Below, piece by piece: positions 9,988 through 18,832 of a stretch of DNA of 64,000 nucleotides. The notes under the pieces were generated by a model. That model saw only the letters and a list, made by a program, of their open reading frames with translations, was not told the DNA's origin and made no database searches. Numbering within the stretch: position 1 is the first letter of the stretch; every line of letters starts with the position of its first letter. Location of the stretch: assembly GCF_002954585.1 (NCBI RefSeq), contig NZ_MSCI01000001.1:372001-436000 (forward strand), read 5' to 3'. Source of the stretch: Vibrio chagasii (lineage in GTDB: Bacteria > Pseudomonadota > Gammaproteobacteria > Enterobacterales > Vibrionaceae). The position numbers and the translations under genes are program-made.

Positions 9988-10721
9988 TTGTTTCTCACAA
10001 TGAATTGGTCGCGGCCGTCAACAAAGCCTTTTTAGGGATGCGCCGTACATGTGGTGAAGCCGATGTGATAGCGAATATGGTGGCTGATTTACAAATGGTA
10101 GGCTTGGATGGTGTGCGTCATTTTAATAATGCGAGCAACTTTATCGGTCTAGAAGACGACTGCCCAGTTGATATTCAAGTGACAAGCGATAACACGGTCG
10201 AAGTTGATTTACACAAGGCTAGTTTGGCGTGTCATCTTCCTGTCGTAATGGATTATGCGATTGAAAAAATGGTCGGCAACAAATCGCTTAAAATTGAGCT
10301 AAACAACTGCCACAACCGCTGGTTGGCCTACAGTGAGCTTGTAAAACTAGCAGCGAAAGGTATTGCGTGCACTGCTCGTTGGGACAATGGCTCAAACCCT
10401 AAGAGCACCTTGTATGTGCTTAACCGTGGTTGCCTTGCTCCAGAACTGTTTTTATCAGATTTGCCTCTGACATCGGACGAACATATCCATAATATGACCA
10501 TCGAGCTTTCCGTCCAGGATTTCGATATCGAACGCTTGTCAGATGGCTACCAAACACATGTCACGTCTGAGTCGTTATTTAAGACACAAGAAGAGGCGTG
10601 GCGTGATGGCATTGAGGTCAACGACGCAGAGTGGGCGACATTAAAAGAAACGGCCACAGCGATTCTGGTTGAAAATAGCCAGCGTTCAATTCAAGGGGCA
10701 GGAGAGCTAGTCGCCTCATAG
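9984..10721 (+). CDS. DUF3726-like protein
   Basis: 245 residues, cytoplasmic. The N-terminus (SHNELVAAVNKAFLGMRRTCGEADVIANMV) fits the DUF3726 pattern of 'L.E......KA..G.G...G.AE', which I recall but could not check. The start ATG overlaps the previous stop and follows GGAGG by nine bases. It ends the plus-strand block, directly before a strong terminator. No enzymatic motif is obvious. The obligate-looking pairing with the 579-residue protein suggests they form one activity, possibly an enzyme acting on the compound imported by the BCCT protein (inference). Confidence 0.75.
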   Translation: MIVSHNELVAAVNKAFLGMRRTCGEADVIANMVADLQMVGLDGVRHFNNASNFIGLEDDCPVDIQVTSDNTVEVDLHKASLACHLPVVMDYAIEKMVGNKSLKIELNNCHNRWLAYSELVKLAAKGIACTARWDNGSNPKSTLYVLNRGCLAPELFLSDLPLTSDEHIHNMTIELSVQDFDIERLSDGYQTHVTSESLFKTQEEAWRDGIEVNDAEWATLKETATAILVENSQRSIQGAGELVAS

Positions 10722-10760
10722 CGGATTGAACTTACCGCAACATAAACATCGGATAACACC

Positions 10761-10803
10761 AAAAGAGCTTAACGTATCCTCACCTCGTTAAGCTCTTTTT
10801 ATT
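10761..10803 (+). terminator. Rho-independent terminator after the catabolic cluster
   Basis: AAAAGAGCTTAACG (10761-10774) pairs with CGTTAAGCTCTTTT (10786-10799) and is followed by TTTATTTT, a textbook terminator closing the DUF3726 transcript. Confidence 0.85.
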
Positions 10804-11038
10804 TTCCTTCTTCTTTGTTTACTCATCCCTTGATATAGCCTTAAAAAAAGCGCTGTTTTGACATAGGTTGTAACGATACGAACATTCCTTGAGCAGTCAA
10901 GTGAAGCACCTTCACATTCATGCTTAACAAACGGTTTCATTTACGAGCTACTATGCGTATCTTGCTACCTATGTGTGCCATAGGGCGCCACTTTTCTTCG
11001 TAACGATGACATTAGAATCAGATAAAAAGGAATGAAGC
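10804..11038 (+). promoter_or_regulatory. Promoter region of the S33 peptidase gene
   Basis: TTGACA at 10858-10863 is a perfect -35; a weak -10-like AACATT lies 17 bases further on. The next gene is about 150 bp downstream. This gap follows a strong terminator, so the peptidase gene is independently transcribed. Confidence 0.35.
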
Positions 11039-12331
11039 GTGCAAGCTAAGTTTATAGATGGAACCACCCTGTATCGTCAGCACTATTTTGAACTACCACT
11101 CGATTATAAAGCGAAAGATGGACAGCAGATTCAAGTCTTTGCTCGTGAAGTGGTCGATCTAGCCAAAGACAGCCAAGAACTCCCATGGCTTATCTACTTT
11201 CAGGGCGGTCCAGGCTTTCCTTCACCACGAGTAAGTGGGGAATCCGGTTGGATGAAACGTGCGTTACAAAACTACCGCGTCTTGCTTCTTGATCAGCGCG
11301 GCACAGGTAATAGCACGGTAATTAGCCATGAAACTTTGGCGCATCTGTCTCCAGAGCAACAAGCTGAATATCTAACGCACTTTAGAGCCGACAACATTGT
11401 TCGTGATGCGGAAGCGATTCGTGAGCAATTTGGTGTTAAGCAGTGGTCTACGATTGGTCAGAGCTTTGGTGGTTTCTGTACACTGAGCTACCTATCGTTG
11501 TTCCCACAAAGCTTACAGCGCTGCTATGTGACGGGTGGTATTCCGTCTATTGAACGTGAAGCTGACGATGTCTACCGCGCGACCTATAAGCGTGTTGAAG
11601 ATAAAAACAGAGCCTTCTTTGCTCAATTCCCACAAGCACAAGCCATGTGCCGAGAGATCTCTGATTACCTGCTTAACAATGAAGTGAAGCTACCAAACGG
11701 TCAGGTATTTACAGTTGAACAGTTCCAATTGATTGGCATTAACCTTGGTGCTGGCGAAGCCAACCTTCCTATGTACTTCACATTAGAGAGTGCGTTTGTT
11801 GAAGTTAATGGTAACAAGCAGTTGAGCTACAGCTTCCTAAATCAAATGCAACAAGAGCAGGGTTACCTAACCAACCCAATCTATGCCATTTTGCATGAAT
11901 CGATCTATTGCCAAGGCACAGCATCAAATTGGTCGGCTCATCGAGTTCGCGAGCAGTATCCACACTTTAACTATCAATCGGGTGGGGAATTCTGGTTTAC
12001 TGGCGAGATGGTCTACCCATGGATGTTTGATCAACTAGAAACATTGAAGCCACTGCGTGAAGCGGCGAATATCTTAGCTGAGAAGTCGGATTGGGGCACT
12101 TTGTACAACGCAGAGCAGCTTGGCAAGAATATCGTGCCAATGGCGTGTGCTGTTTATGCCGACGACATGTACGTTGAACTGGATTACAGCCGTGAAACAC
12201 TGGCGAACATTCCAAATTCAAAAGCGTGGATCACTAATGAGTATGAGCACAACGGTTTACGAGCAGACGGCGAAAGAATCGTAGATAAGCTGATGACTAT
12301 GGTTGAAGCATTAGAGAATTTGCCAAAGTAA
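11039..12331 (+). CDS. Alpha/beta-hydrolase, proline iminopeptidase-like (S33)
   Basis: 430 residues with a GTG start preceded by AAAGG. The S33 landmarks are clear: the oxyanion-hole loop FQGGPGFPSPR, the LLLDQRGTGNS strand, the nucleophile elbow GQSFGGFC and the late catalytic histidine in EYEHNGLRADG. Such enzymes remove N-terminal proline (or hydroxyproline) from peptides in the cytoplasm. No signal peptide. It follows the catabolic cluster but is separated from it by a terminator. A link to that cluster (supplying proline-type substrates) is possible but unproven. Confidence 0.85.
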   Translation: MQAKFIDGTTLYRQHYFELPLDYKAKDGQQIQVFAREVVDLAKDSQELPWLIYFQGGPGFPSPRVSGESGWMKRALQNYRVLLLDQRGTGNSTVISHETLAHLSPEQQAEYLTHFRADNIVRDAEAIREQFGVKQWSTIGQSFGGFCTLSYLSLFPQSLQRCYVTGGIPSIEREADDVYRATYKRVEDKNRAFFAQFPQAQAMCREISDYLLNNEVKLPNGQVFTVEQFQLIGINLGAGEANLPMYFTLESAFVEVNGNKQLSYSFLNQMQQEQGYLTNPIYAILHESIYCQGTASNWSAHRVREQYPHFNYQSGGEFWFTGEMVYPWMFDQLETLKPLREAANILAEKSDWGTLYNAEQLGKNIVPMACAVYADDMYVELDYSRETLANIPNSKAWITNEYEHNGLRADGERIVDKLMTMVEALENLPK

Positions 12332-12387
12332 TCAAGCTATTACTGTTCGAAATAAGAGACGCTAAAAATTTGAAACGTTAGAAAAAG

Positions 12388-12415
12388 AAAACGCTGCATC
12401 CGTGCAGCGTTTTTG
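12388..12415 (+). terminator. Rho-independent terminator after S33 peptidase
   Basis: AAAACGCTGCA pairs with TGCAGCGTTTT around a four-base loop, followed by a U-run (TTTTTGTT). Confidence 0.85.
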
Positions 12416-12470
12416 TTAGGTCATCGAACTATTCGATTTAAGGAACTAGGAGGGGTAGCTCAATAAGCCA

Positions 12471-12653
12471 TTAAGGTTGGATGACGATATCTTGATGTTC
12501 TGTTGTGGTTAAGCAGGCGCGATTTTGTTCGATAAGTTGAGCCGCGTAAGATGGTGTCACGGCTTGAATCTCGCCTTTCGAGCGAATGGTCAGTGCTTCC
12601 CAAGCTTGATCACGATATTTGCCTGTCTGTGTGTATTCAATAAGTACTCTCAT
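12471..12653 (-). CDS. Small conserved-type hypothetical protein (60 aa)
   Basis: A 60-residue soluble protein beginning MRVLIEYTQTGKYRDQAWEA. The ATG has GGAAG seven bases upstream on the minus strand, which supports translation. No recognised domain; the beta-rich start followed by a short helix could be a small regulatory or chaperone-like fold. It stands alone between two terminators. Confidence 0.5.
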   Translation of the reverse strand: MRVLIEYTQTGKYRDQAWEALTIRSKGEIQAVTPSYAAQLIEQNRACLTTTEHQDIVIQP

Positions 12654-12940
12654 GATTCTTCCATCCGCTGTGTGGTTAACGTGCTACTAACATTAGCGCT
12701 ATTATCGTCGTTACACACCTGTTAAAAATGGAACATAAGATTAACCAAATGAGAATGGTCGCAACTTGAAAATTTCGACAAATTGCACTTATCAACGCTC
12801 GAGCTTATTACTCTAAATCGCTATTCATCCGGATAGAGTGTTGAGAATGGGCAGCAGTGGTAAGTTGTACCTGCAGGAAATTGAAGCATAAAAAAACGCT
12901 GCACAAGGCAGCGTTTTTCAAAATTCATTTGGACGACAGA
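12654..12940. other. Spacer with terminator 12890-12918
   Basis: The stretch upstream of the 60-residue gene should hold its promoter. At 12890-12918, AAAAACGCTGC pairs with GCAGCGTTTTT; on the minus strand the U-run follows, so it terminates the 75-residue gene to the right. Nothing else is visible. Confidence 0.6.
12890..12918 (-). terminator. Rho-independent terminator of the 75-aa gene
   Basis: On the minus strand AAAAACGCTGC, a five-base loop and GCAGCGTTTTTTT form a classical terminator about 20 bases after the stop codon. Confidence 0.85.
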
Positions 12941-13168
12941 TTAGTTGTTTTCTAAGCCAACAATCTTGCGTGCAGACATTACCGCACTGTCTAAATCGGT
13001 CAATCTACCAGCACTCGCTGGACCAAGAACGGATGAATACAAAGCCAACTGCTTCTCAAATGATAGATCTAGATGGTTATATAGATTTTGACGGATTTGA
13101 GCGTGTTGCTGTGGTTTCGCGCTCGATAGACCTTCCAACGTCTCGTAGATGAGTGTAGTTGTATCCAT
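12941..13168 (-). CDS. Small hypothetical protein (75 aa)
   Basis: A 75-residue, mostly helical soluble protein. The start has a strong AAGGA six bases upstream, and a terminator follows the stop, so the gene looks genuine. No domain recognised. It sits between the 60-residue gene and the cbb3 oxidase operon, each with its own terminator. Confidence 0.65.
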   Translation of the reverse strand: MDTTTLIYETLEGLSSAKPQQHAQIRQNLYNHLDLSFEKQLALYSSVLGPASAGRLTDLDSAVMSARKIVGLENN

Positions 13169-13326
13169 ATCAGTCCTTAGTAACTCATTATAAAATTTTG
13201 CGTATTATGCACTTGGTGTCATCTTTGTTCTGCGAGATTGATCGCATTATGTGCAAGTCTGCTTAATTGTGTAATCAGTTAGTTATAATTGTGTTGTAGT
13301 GACAAAGGGCGTCTAAAACGCAAAAG

Positions 13327-13354
13327 AAAAGGAGACACTAAGGTCTCCTTTTTC
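13327..13354. terminator. Bidirectional terminator after the cbb3 operon
   Basis: AAAAGGAGAC pairs with GTCTCCTTTT; U-runs flank it on both strands. It closes the ccoP transcript on the minus strand. Confidence 0.85.
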
Positions 13355-13378
13355 TAGCTTAGATAAATTGAGCTAATG

Positions 13379-15535
13379 CTACCGGATGTTGATGGTGTTA
13401 TCTCTTCGGTCATACATGTCCGGCGTAGTATGTAAGCCGCCAGCGTAACCCGCTGCTTCTAGAGTTTCTCTCACTTCTCGAACATGCTCTGCGGTGACAG
13501 GCTCGTCTCTATCACCTAGATGTAATCGAACGAAAGTGATCAGCTCAGCTAGCCTTTGATCCGATAAGACATCTTCAAAGCTTGCCATTGGCATGAAGTT
13601 TCTGTCTTTGTCGAGATACGTAGGTTGTAAGCCCCTGACGGTTACCGCAATGGTGTTGAATGGATCGCTGTGCATGATGATGCCATTGTTCAACAGGGTA
13701 GGAGCGATAGGTTCTCGCCCTTTACCATCGTCACCATGACAGGCACCACAGGTTTGGCGATAAGTCGTGTAGATCTCTGCAGCATATGACTCTTCATCAA
13801 ATCCTTTCGGCTCTAACGGCACCGCGTCACTACTTATGGTGTTGTTGGTATCACCACTAAGTAAGTAGTACGACATTGATTCAATATCTTCTCGCGTCAT
13901 CAAACTTAGGCTGTTTTTCACTACGTCAGCCATACCAGCGAAAGCCGTGCCTTTGTCTGAGTGACCTGTGTGTAGGAAGTCGGTGAGTGTTTTCTCATCC
14001 CAGCCATCGATGTACAGCTCGTTTGCGGTGATGTCAGGTGCATTCCAACCATCGATTAAGTTACCTTGGAAAATTCGCTCCGGTATCAATGCTTGGGCAA
14101 TATTACGAGGCGTGTGACACTCGGAGCAGTGACCAAGCCCTGCAACCCAGTATTTACCTTGTTGCCACTTCTCGACATCATCAACCTTATCTTTGAGCTC
14201 CTCTGGTACTTGATAGTCGACCGGATCGGTATCCATGAATACGATATTCCATCCAAGCAGGCCTAGGCGAATATTCGACGGGAACATCATGCTGTTGTCG
14301 TCATTACGTCTTGGTACAGCAGTAATGGATTGCATGTACTCCCACAAATCGACCATGTCTTGATCGGTCAGATATTGATACGAGGTGTAGGGCATAGCAG
14401 GATACAAGTAGCCATTCTTGCCTTTACCCGCAACCAATGCGGCTCTGAAATCCTCGAAATCATAGGTTCCGATGCCTTCCGTGTTATGAGGCGTTATGTT
14501 GGTTGAGTAAACCGTACCGAAAGGAGTGACAAACGGCAGACCACCAGCGAAGGGTTCGCCGCCTTCTGCACTATGACAAGCGACACAGTCACCGGCATAA
14601 GCGAGATATTCTCCTCGCTCAACAGATTGAGCATCCAAGTTTGCAATTCTCTGCTGTTCAGCTTCTCCTGCATGTCGGATATAGGCGCCTAGAGCGAGTA
14701 TCTCGTTTTCGGTTAGTTGGTTATCAAACGCTGGCATCAGGTTGTTTAAGCCATAGTTGATCGTATGTTGAATCTCTTCAATGCTGCCTCCGTGGAGCCA
14801 TATGTCATCGGACAGGTCTGGTACACCTATTTGAGGGTTGGCAACGGAGCCGTCGGCATGACAAGAAGAACAGTATTTAGTGAACAAGGTTTTGCCGAGT
14901 TCGACCTTGACCTCAGGTACATCAGTGTGGCGTTGATTCAATGACGCTAGGTAGTAGGAGACTTTTGCCACTTCATCTGGACGCATGATTTCACTCCAAC
15001 CCGGCATCGCGCCGTTTCGCCCTTTGGCAATTGAATGAATAAGGGCCTCATCGCTGCCACCATATAACCATTCTTGGTCGATCAAGTTAGGGAAGTGCTT
15101 TTGCCCTTGAGCGTTGTCTCGGTGACAAGCAGCACAATGGGTTTGGAATAAGATCTGACCGCTTTTTACGATCTCAGGTACCTCTGCTAACCCAGCTAAA
15201 GTGGTTTCACTTGTTAGGGCAAACTGCTCATCGAGGCTTGTAGTGGGCGAACTGAGTTTATCGTCACTTTGCTGCCAATCGACTAAGCCTTCCCATTCAC
15301 CAATCCCTGGGTACAACACGAGGTAGCCTGCGGAGAGCGAGAAAGCGACAGCATAACTGACAAACAGTAATTTAGGTGGCGGTGCGTCTTTTTCTTCAAT
15401 GCCGTCAAAGGTGCCAACGGTGTGGTCTTCGTCGGCCTTGTGATTACTACGCCAGTACTTAACGACAACGGATACCATTAGAACAAAGAATATTATGGTT
15501 AAGAGTGCCGCCCATAAGTTCCAAAATGTGCTCAT
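13379..15535 (-). CDS. CcoP fused to a three-haem cytochrome c module
   Basis: 718 residues, more than twice a normal CcoP. Residues 1-100 have the two membrane helices of CcoP (WNLWAALLTIIFFVLMVSV and FVSYAVAFSLSAGYLVLY). Two CcoP-type haem sites follow: CAACH (134) with Met in NGAMPGW, and CSSCH (222) with Met in NLMPAF. A second block from about 300 has three more: CVACH (317), CSECH (470) and CGACH (596). This block resembles the three-haem cytochrome subunit of alcohol/gluconate dehydrogenases (GEYLAYAGDCVACH, GGLPFVTPFGTVYSTNI). The fusion could feed electrons from a periplasmic dehydrogenase directly into the oxidase. It overlaps ccoO by four bases; ccoQ is missing. Confidence 0.9.
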   Translation of the reverse strand: MSTFWNLWAALLTIIFFVLMVSVVVKYWRSNHKADEDHTVGTFDGIEEKDAPPPKLLFVSYAVAFSLSAGYLVLYPGIGEWEGLVDWQQSDDKLSSPTTSLDEQFALTSETTLAGLAEVPEIVKSGQILFQTHCAACHRDNAQGQKHFPNLIDQEWLYGGSDEALIHSIAKGRNGAMPGWSEIMRPDEVAKVSYYLASLNQRHTDVPEVKVELGKTLFTKYCSSCHADGSVANPQIGVPDLSDDIWLHGGSIEEIQHTINYGLNNLMPAFDNQLTENEILALGAYIRHAGEAEQQRIANLDAQSVERGEYLAYAGDCVACHSAEGGEPFAGGLPFVTPFGTVYSTNITPHNTEGIGTYDFEDFRAALVAGKGKNGYLYPAMPYTSYQYLTDQDMVDLWEYMQSITAVPRRNDDNSMMFPSNIRLGLLGWNIVFMDTDPVDYQVPEELKDKVDDVEKWQQGKYWVAGLGHCSECHTPRNIAQALIPERIFQGNLIDGWNAPDITANELYIDGWDEKTLTDFLHTGHSDKGTAFAGMADVVKNSLSLMTREDIESMSYYLLSGDTNNTISSDAVPLEPKGFDEESYAAEIYTTYRQTCGACHGDDGKGREPIAPTLLNNGIIMHSDPFNTIAVTVRGLQPTYLDKDRNFMPMASFEDVLSDQRLAELITFVRLHLGDRDEPVTAEHVREVRETLEAAGYAGGLHTTPDMYDRRDNTINIR

Positions 15536-16143
15536 TGTGATACCTCCTGTGACGTATCTTTACCTAGGCTTTGCAGGTATCTAATTAAGGCTTCGCCTTT
15601 GGTTTTACCTCTAACCTGTAGTCTTGCATCACCAATTTCTTGGTCGGTATATGGAACACCTAGTGTACGTAATACCTCCATTTTCGCACTGATATCATCC
15701 CCAGTGAGTGTTTGTTCAAACAGCCAAGGGTAAGAAGGCATGATAGAAGTAGGCACGACTTGTCGAGGGTTGATTAGATGTATCACATGCCATTGGTCAG
15801 AGTACTTTCTTGCTAAATTGGTTAGGTCAGGACCAGTACGTTTAGAACCCCACAAGTTAGGAAACTCATAGATATCGTCTGCTTCTTGGTTTGGGCGTCC
15901 GTTACGTTTGATTTCTGGGTCAAGAGGGCGCACCATCTGCGTGTGACAGACGTGGCAGCCTTCGCTGATGTAGATATCTCGACCGGCTAGCTCGATAGCG
16001 GTTAACGGCACAGCGAGGCTGTTTTTAGCGATATCATCTCCTCGAACGATGTTTGGGACCACCCAAACTACCAGTGAGAAAGAGGCGACGACTACGGTGG
16101 TCAAAATTAGAATGACCAACGAGTGGGTAAAGTCTTTACTCAT
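15532..16143 (-). CDS. ccoO: cbb3-type cytochrome c oxidase subunit II (monohaem)
   Basis: 203 residues. One N-terminal membrane anchor precedes a periplasmic domain with CHVCH at residue 63 and the family block TQMVRPLDPEIKRNG. Further conserved parts are WGSKRTGPDLTNLARKYSD and the haem-methionine region VPTSIMPSYPWLF. It relays electrons from CcoP to the catalytic subunit. The gene lies three bases after ccoN and overlaps ccoP (ATGA), so the operon is tightly coupled. Confidence 0.95.
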   Translation of the reverse strand: MSKDFTHSLVILILTTVVVASFSLVVWVVPNIVRGDDIAKNSLAVPLTAIELAGRDIYISEGCHVCHTQMVRPLDPEIKRNGRPNQEADDIYEFPNLWGSKRTGPDLTNLARKYSDQWHVIHLINPRQVVPTSIMPSYPWLFEQTLTGDDISAKMEVLRTLGVPYTDQEIGDARLQVRGKTKGEALIRYLQSLGKDTSQEVSQ

Positions 16144-16146
16144 GAT

Positions 16147-17571
16147 TTATGCCTCCCCATTTGCTGTGCGTTTAACATCAAGCTCTGCTGGCATGCGTAC
16201 TGTTTTGTAAAGGTTCAGTGCCATTAAGAACAAGCCAAGTACGAATAGAGCACCACCAAAGAAGCGTAAGAATAGCCAAGGTGCTTTGAAGTCCATAGCT
16301 TGCACAAAACTGTATACGAGCTCGCCGTTGTCGTTTTGAGTGAGCCACATGTAGCCTTCACCAATACCCGCTACCCACAATGCAATCGCGTAAATAGCCA
16401 CACCCGCGTGTGCGAGCCAGAAGTGCCACTTGAGCATCCTTGGTGACCAAAGTTCGGTTTTGCCCCATAACCGTGGGATGAAGTAATAGAATACGGCGAT
16501 ACCCGACATTGCTACCCATCCGAGAGCGCCAGAGTGGACATGACCGATAATCCACTCGGTGTTGTGTGCAACCATGTTGAACCAACGAATAGCGAGCAGT
16601 GGGCCTTCGAATGTCGCTAAGCAGTAGTAGAGAATCGCCGAAAAGAAGAATAGGAGAATGTAGTCGGACTTAAGTTTCTCTTTGTTTTGCAATAGAGTCA
16701 TCGCGCTGTTAAACGCCCCCGCCCATGATGGTAACCAGAGGATCAGTGACATCACGATACCAATGTTTTGTACCCACACCGGAACGGAAGAGTAGACGAG
16801 GTGGTGAGTACCCGCCCAAGTGTAGAAGCCAACTAAGCCCCAAAAGTGAATCACGGACAATCGGTACGAGTAGATAGGGCGGTCAGCCGCTTTAGGTATG
16901 AAGTAGTAGTTCATACCGATGACGCCAGCCGTCAGCAAGAACCCTACTGCGTTGTGTCCCCACCACCATTGAACGATGGCGTCTTGAGCTCCGGCGAAGA
17001 CAGAATAGGACTTCATTGCCGAAACGGGCATTGCGAGGTTGTTGACGATGAAGATCATCGCGATCACGATAATAAACGCGGCAAAGAACCAGTTTGCCAC
17101 GAAGATGTGGTCGACTTTTCGTTTGGCTATCGTGCCAAAGAACAACACAGCATAAAGCACCCAAACTAGTACAATCAGTAAATCAATTGGCCACTCTAAT
17201 TCTGCGTACTCTTTTGACGTGGTGTAACCCGCAGGCAGAGAGATGAGCGCCATTAGTAACACAAGTTGCCAGCCCCAAAACACCATCCATGACAAGCTCT
17301 TATTGAAGAGCTCACAATGCCCGGTTCGCTGAGCAATGTACAATGATGTCCCCATCAGGATATTGACGACAAACCCGTATATGACGCCAGAGGTGTGTAA
17401 GGGACGAAGCCTACCAAACTGAAAGTACTCCGAGTCGAAGTTTAAGATGGGCCAATACAGCTGTGCAGCGAGAATCACACCGATGATCATGCCTAAAATA
17501 GCCCAGATTAAGGAGGCGATAATAAAGTACTTCACCACCTTAATGCTGTACTGCGTTGTCACTTGTTCCAT
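16147..17571 (-). CDS. ccoN: cbb3-type cytochrome c oxidase subunit I
   Basis: 474 residues with 12 membrane helices, the proton-pumping haem-copper catalytic subunit. Visible ligands are His59 in RPLHTSG for the low-spin haem, the copper-site histidine in WWWGHNAVGF, the pair in WAGTHHLVYSS, and the haem histidines in WIIGHVHSGALGW. The tyrosine in GMNYYFIP fits the cross-linked Tyr of the cbb3 class. An AAGGAG ribosome site precedes the start. High-affinity oxidases of this class support growth at low oxygen. Confidence 0.96.
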   Translation of the reverse strand: MEQVTTQYSIKVVKYFIIASLIWAILGMIIGVILAAQLYWPILNFDSEYFQFGRLRPLHTSGVIYGFVVNILMGTSLYIAQRTGHCELFNKSLSWMVFWGWQLVLLMALISLPAGYTTSKEYAELEWPIDLLIVLVWVLYAVLFFGTIAKRKVDHIFVANWFFAAFIIVIAMIFIVNNLAMPVSAMKSYSVFAGAQDAIVQWWWGHNAVGFLLTAGVIGMNYYFIPKAADRPIYSYRLSVIHFWGLVGFYTWAGTHHLVYSSVPVWVQNIGIVMSLILWLPSWAGAFNSAMTLLQNKEKLKSDYILLFFFSAILYYCLATFEGPLLAIRWFNMVAHNTEWIIGHVHSGALGWVAMSGIAVFYYFIPRLWGKTELWSPRMLKWHFWLAHAGVAIYAIALWVAGIGEGYMWLTQNDNGELVYSFVQAMDFKAPWLFLRFFGGALFVLGLFLMALNLYKTVRMPAELDVKRTANGEA

Positions 17572-17595
17572 AACAAGGCTCCTTGCCTAGGATTT

Positions 17596-17982
17596 TTAAT
17601 TGCTAATAGCGCTAGAGTCGCTCACCGAATTTGATTCGCTACCGAGGTTCGAATAGAAATAAGAAATATCGCGGATGTCTTGGTCCGAGAGCGTATCGGC
17701 TTGCTGCTGCATAAGAACCGCCAGTCCACTGGTTCTTTCTCTTGTTTGATAATCTTTTAACGATGATATGAGGTAGCCCATCTTTTGACCACGAAGGTTT
17801 GGGTAAGGGTCTTGTGTTGAAATGCCGTCATCACCATGGCAAGTCATACACACCTTGGCTTTTTGTTTACCTAATTCGAATTGTTCTTGGTTGATTTCAG
17901 CTGAAACAGGAAACATGACCAGCGTCAGTAAGAGGGGAGACAGTGCCGCCATGGGGTTAAACTTTCTCTTATTTAAACTCAT
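17596..17982 (-). CDS. Periplasmic class I cytochrome c (c553-like)
   Basis: 128 residues with a signal peptide (MAALSPLLLTLVMFPVSAEI) and one haem site, VCMTCHGDDGIS, followed by YPNLRGQKMGYL and the distal methionine region TSGLAVLMQQQADTLSDQD. It is the first gene of the oxidase operon, 24 bases before ccoN, so it is probably the dedicated electron donor to this cbb3 variant. An AAGGGA ribosome site is present. Confidence 0.9.
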   Translation of the reverse strand: MSLNKRKFNPMAALSPLLLTLVMFPVSAEINQEQFELGKQKAKVCMTCHGDDGISTQDPYPNLRGQKMGYLISSLKDYQTRERTSGLAVLMQQQADTLSDQDIRDISYFYSNLGSESNSVSDSSAISN

Positions 17983-18367
17983 TATCGATTCCCTTGATTA
18001 TGAATTGAGTAAGTGACTTAAGAGAGTTAGACAATATAGGCTGATGATATTTATAACGGCTCACAGCAGTTAATTGGGCTCTTAAAATGACTTACGTTCG
18101 CTTAAAGGTTATGCAGTGTCACGGAATATCGCTACTAAATAACCCATCTTTCTTGTCAATTTTATCAGTCACTACGTATTCACACGGGGAATTGGATTAC
18201 TGAGGGCGTAAAAGAGCTCGTTTTATTTCAAAGACTCTGTTGATTGTCGAAATAAGGTTTGATCGGGTATGAGTGAATGTTTTAGGAAAATTAAGCTATG
18301 GTTAGGCGAGTCATACGAACAATTTGAACTAGACTCAATTTAGTGACCTTTTTAAATGGAGTTTAAA
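17983..18367. promoter_or_regulatory. Divergent promoter region, cbb3 operon / SUOX-like gene
   Basis: 385 bp between divergently transcribed operons, so it must carry both promoters. I looked for an FNR box (TTGAT-N4-ATCAA) and found only partial matches (for example TTGATTATGAATTGA near 17996), not enough for a firm call. No coding frame. Confidence 0.45.
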
Positions 18368-18823
18368 ATGAGATCTACTCTTCTTGTCTTCCTTTTATCG
18401 TATTCGCTGTCTGTGCTTGCATCTTCGAATTTATCCGTTTTCGAGCATACGGGTAAAAAGCATGAATTGAGTCGAGAGCAACTACTGCAGTTACCTCAAA
18501 CTGAAATCACAACAGCGCTTCCATGGAGTGAAGGTGAATCTGTATATGGTGGCGTTACTCTGCAGGTCGTTTTAGAAGGTTTGGAGTTATCGATGCCACC
18601 TCTGGTTACTATTGTGGCTCTAAACGATTATAAAGTGGCGATACCAAAAGAAGATTTTTGTGACCATCAGCCGATTATTGCGGTTAAGCGAAATGGTCAG
18701 TTTATGCCGGTGAGAGAGAAGGGGCCGTACTGGCTGATCTATCCCTTGTCGTCTAAGCCTGAAATCAACAATACCGATTTCCACGCAAAAATGATCTGGC
18801 AGATACGAGATATTCGTTTGTAG
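18368..18823 (+). CDS. Small periplasmic SUOX-fold (molybdopterin-domain-like) protein
   Basis: About 151 residues. The ATG at 18368 has GGAG six bases upstream and yields a clean signal peptide (LLVFLLSYSLSVLASS). The mature part resembles a stand-alone oxidoreductase molybdopterin-binding fold: the G-V-L-hydrophobic block YGGVTLQVVLEGLEL, then the C-terminal GPYWLIYPLSSKPEI and KMIWQIRDI. At this length it is unlikely to hold a working molybdenum site and may be a sensor. It is followed ten bases later by a GGDEF-like membrane protein, so it probably reports a periplasmic cue to it. Confidence 0.7.
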   Translation: MRSTLLVFLLSYSLSVLASSNLSVFEHTGKKHELSREQLLQLPQTEITTALPWSEGESVYGGVTLQVVLEGLELSMPPLVTIVALNDYKVAIPKEDFCDHQPIIAVKRNGQFMPVREKGPYWLIYPLSSKPEINNTDFHAKMIWQIRDIRL

Positions 18824-18832
18824 AGGGCTATC

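Noticed and set aside
16846..17169. 107-codon plus-strand frame opposite ccoN
   Set aside because: Antisense shadow of a highly conserved gene with codon-bias-driven openness; no ribosome site or homology.
17983..18367. FNR box controlling the cbb3 operon
   Set aside because: Only partial TTGAT/ATCAA half-sites are visible, not a convincing full dyad.
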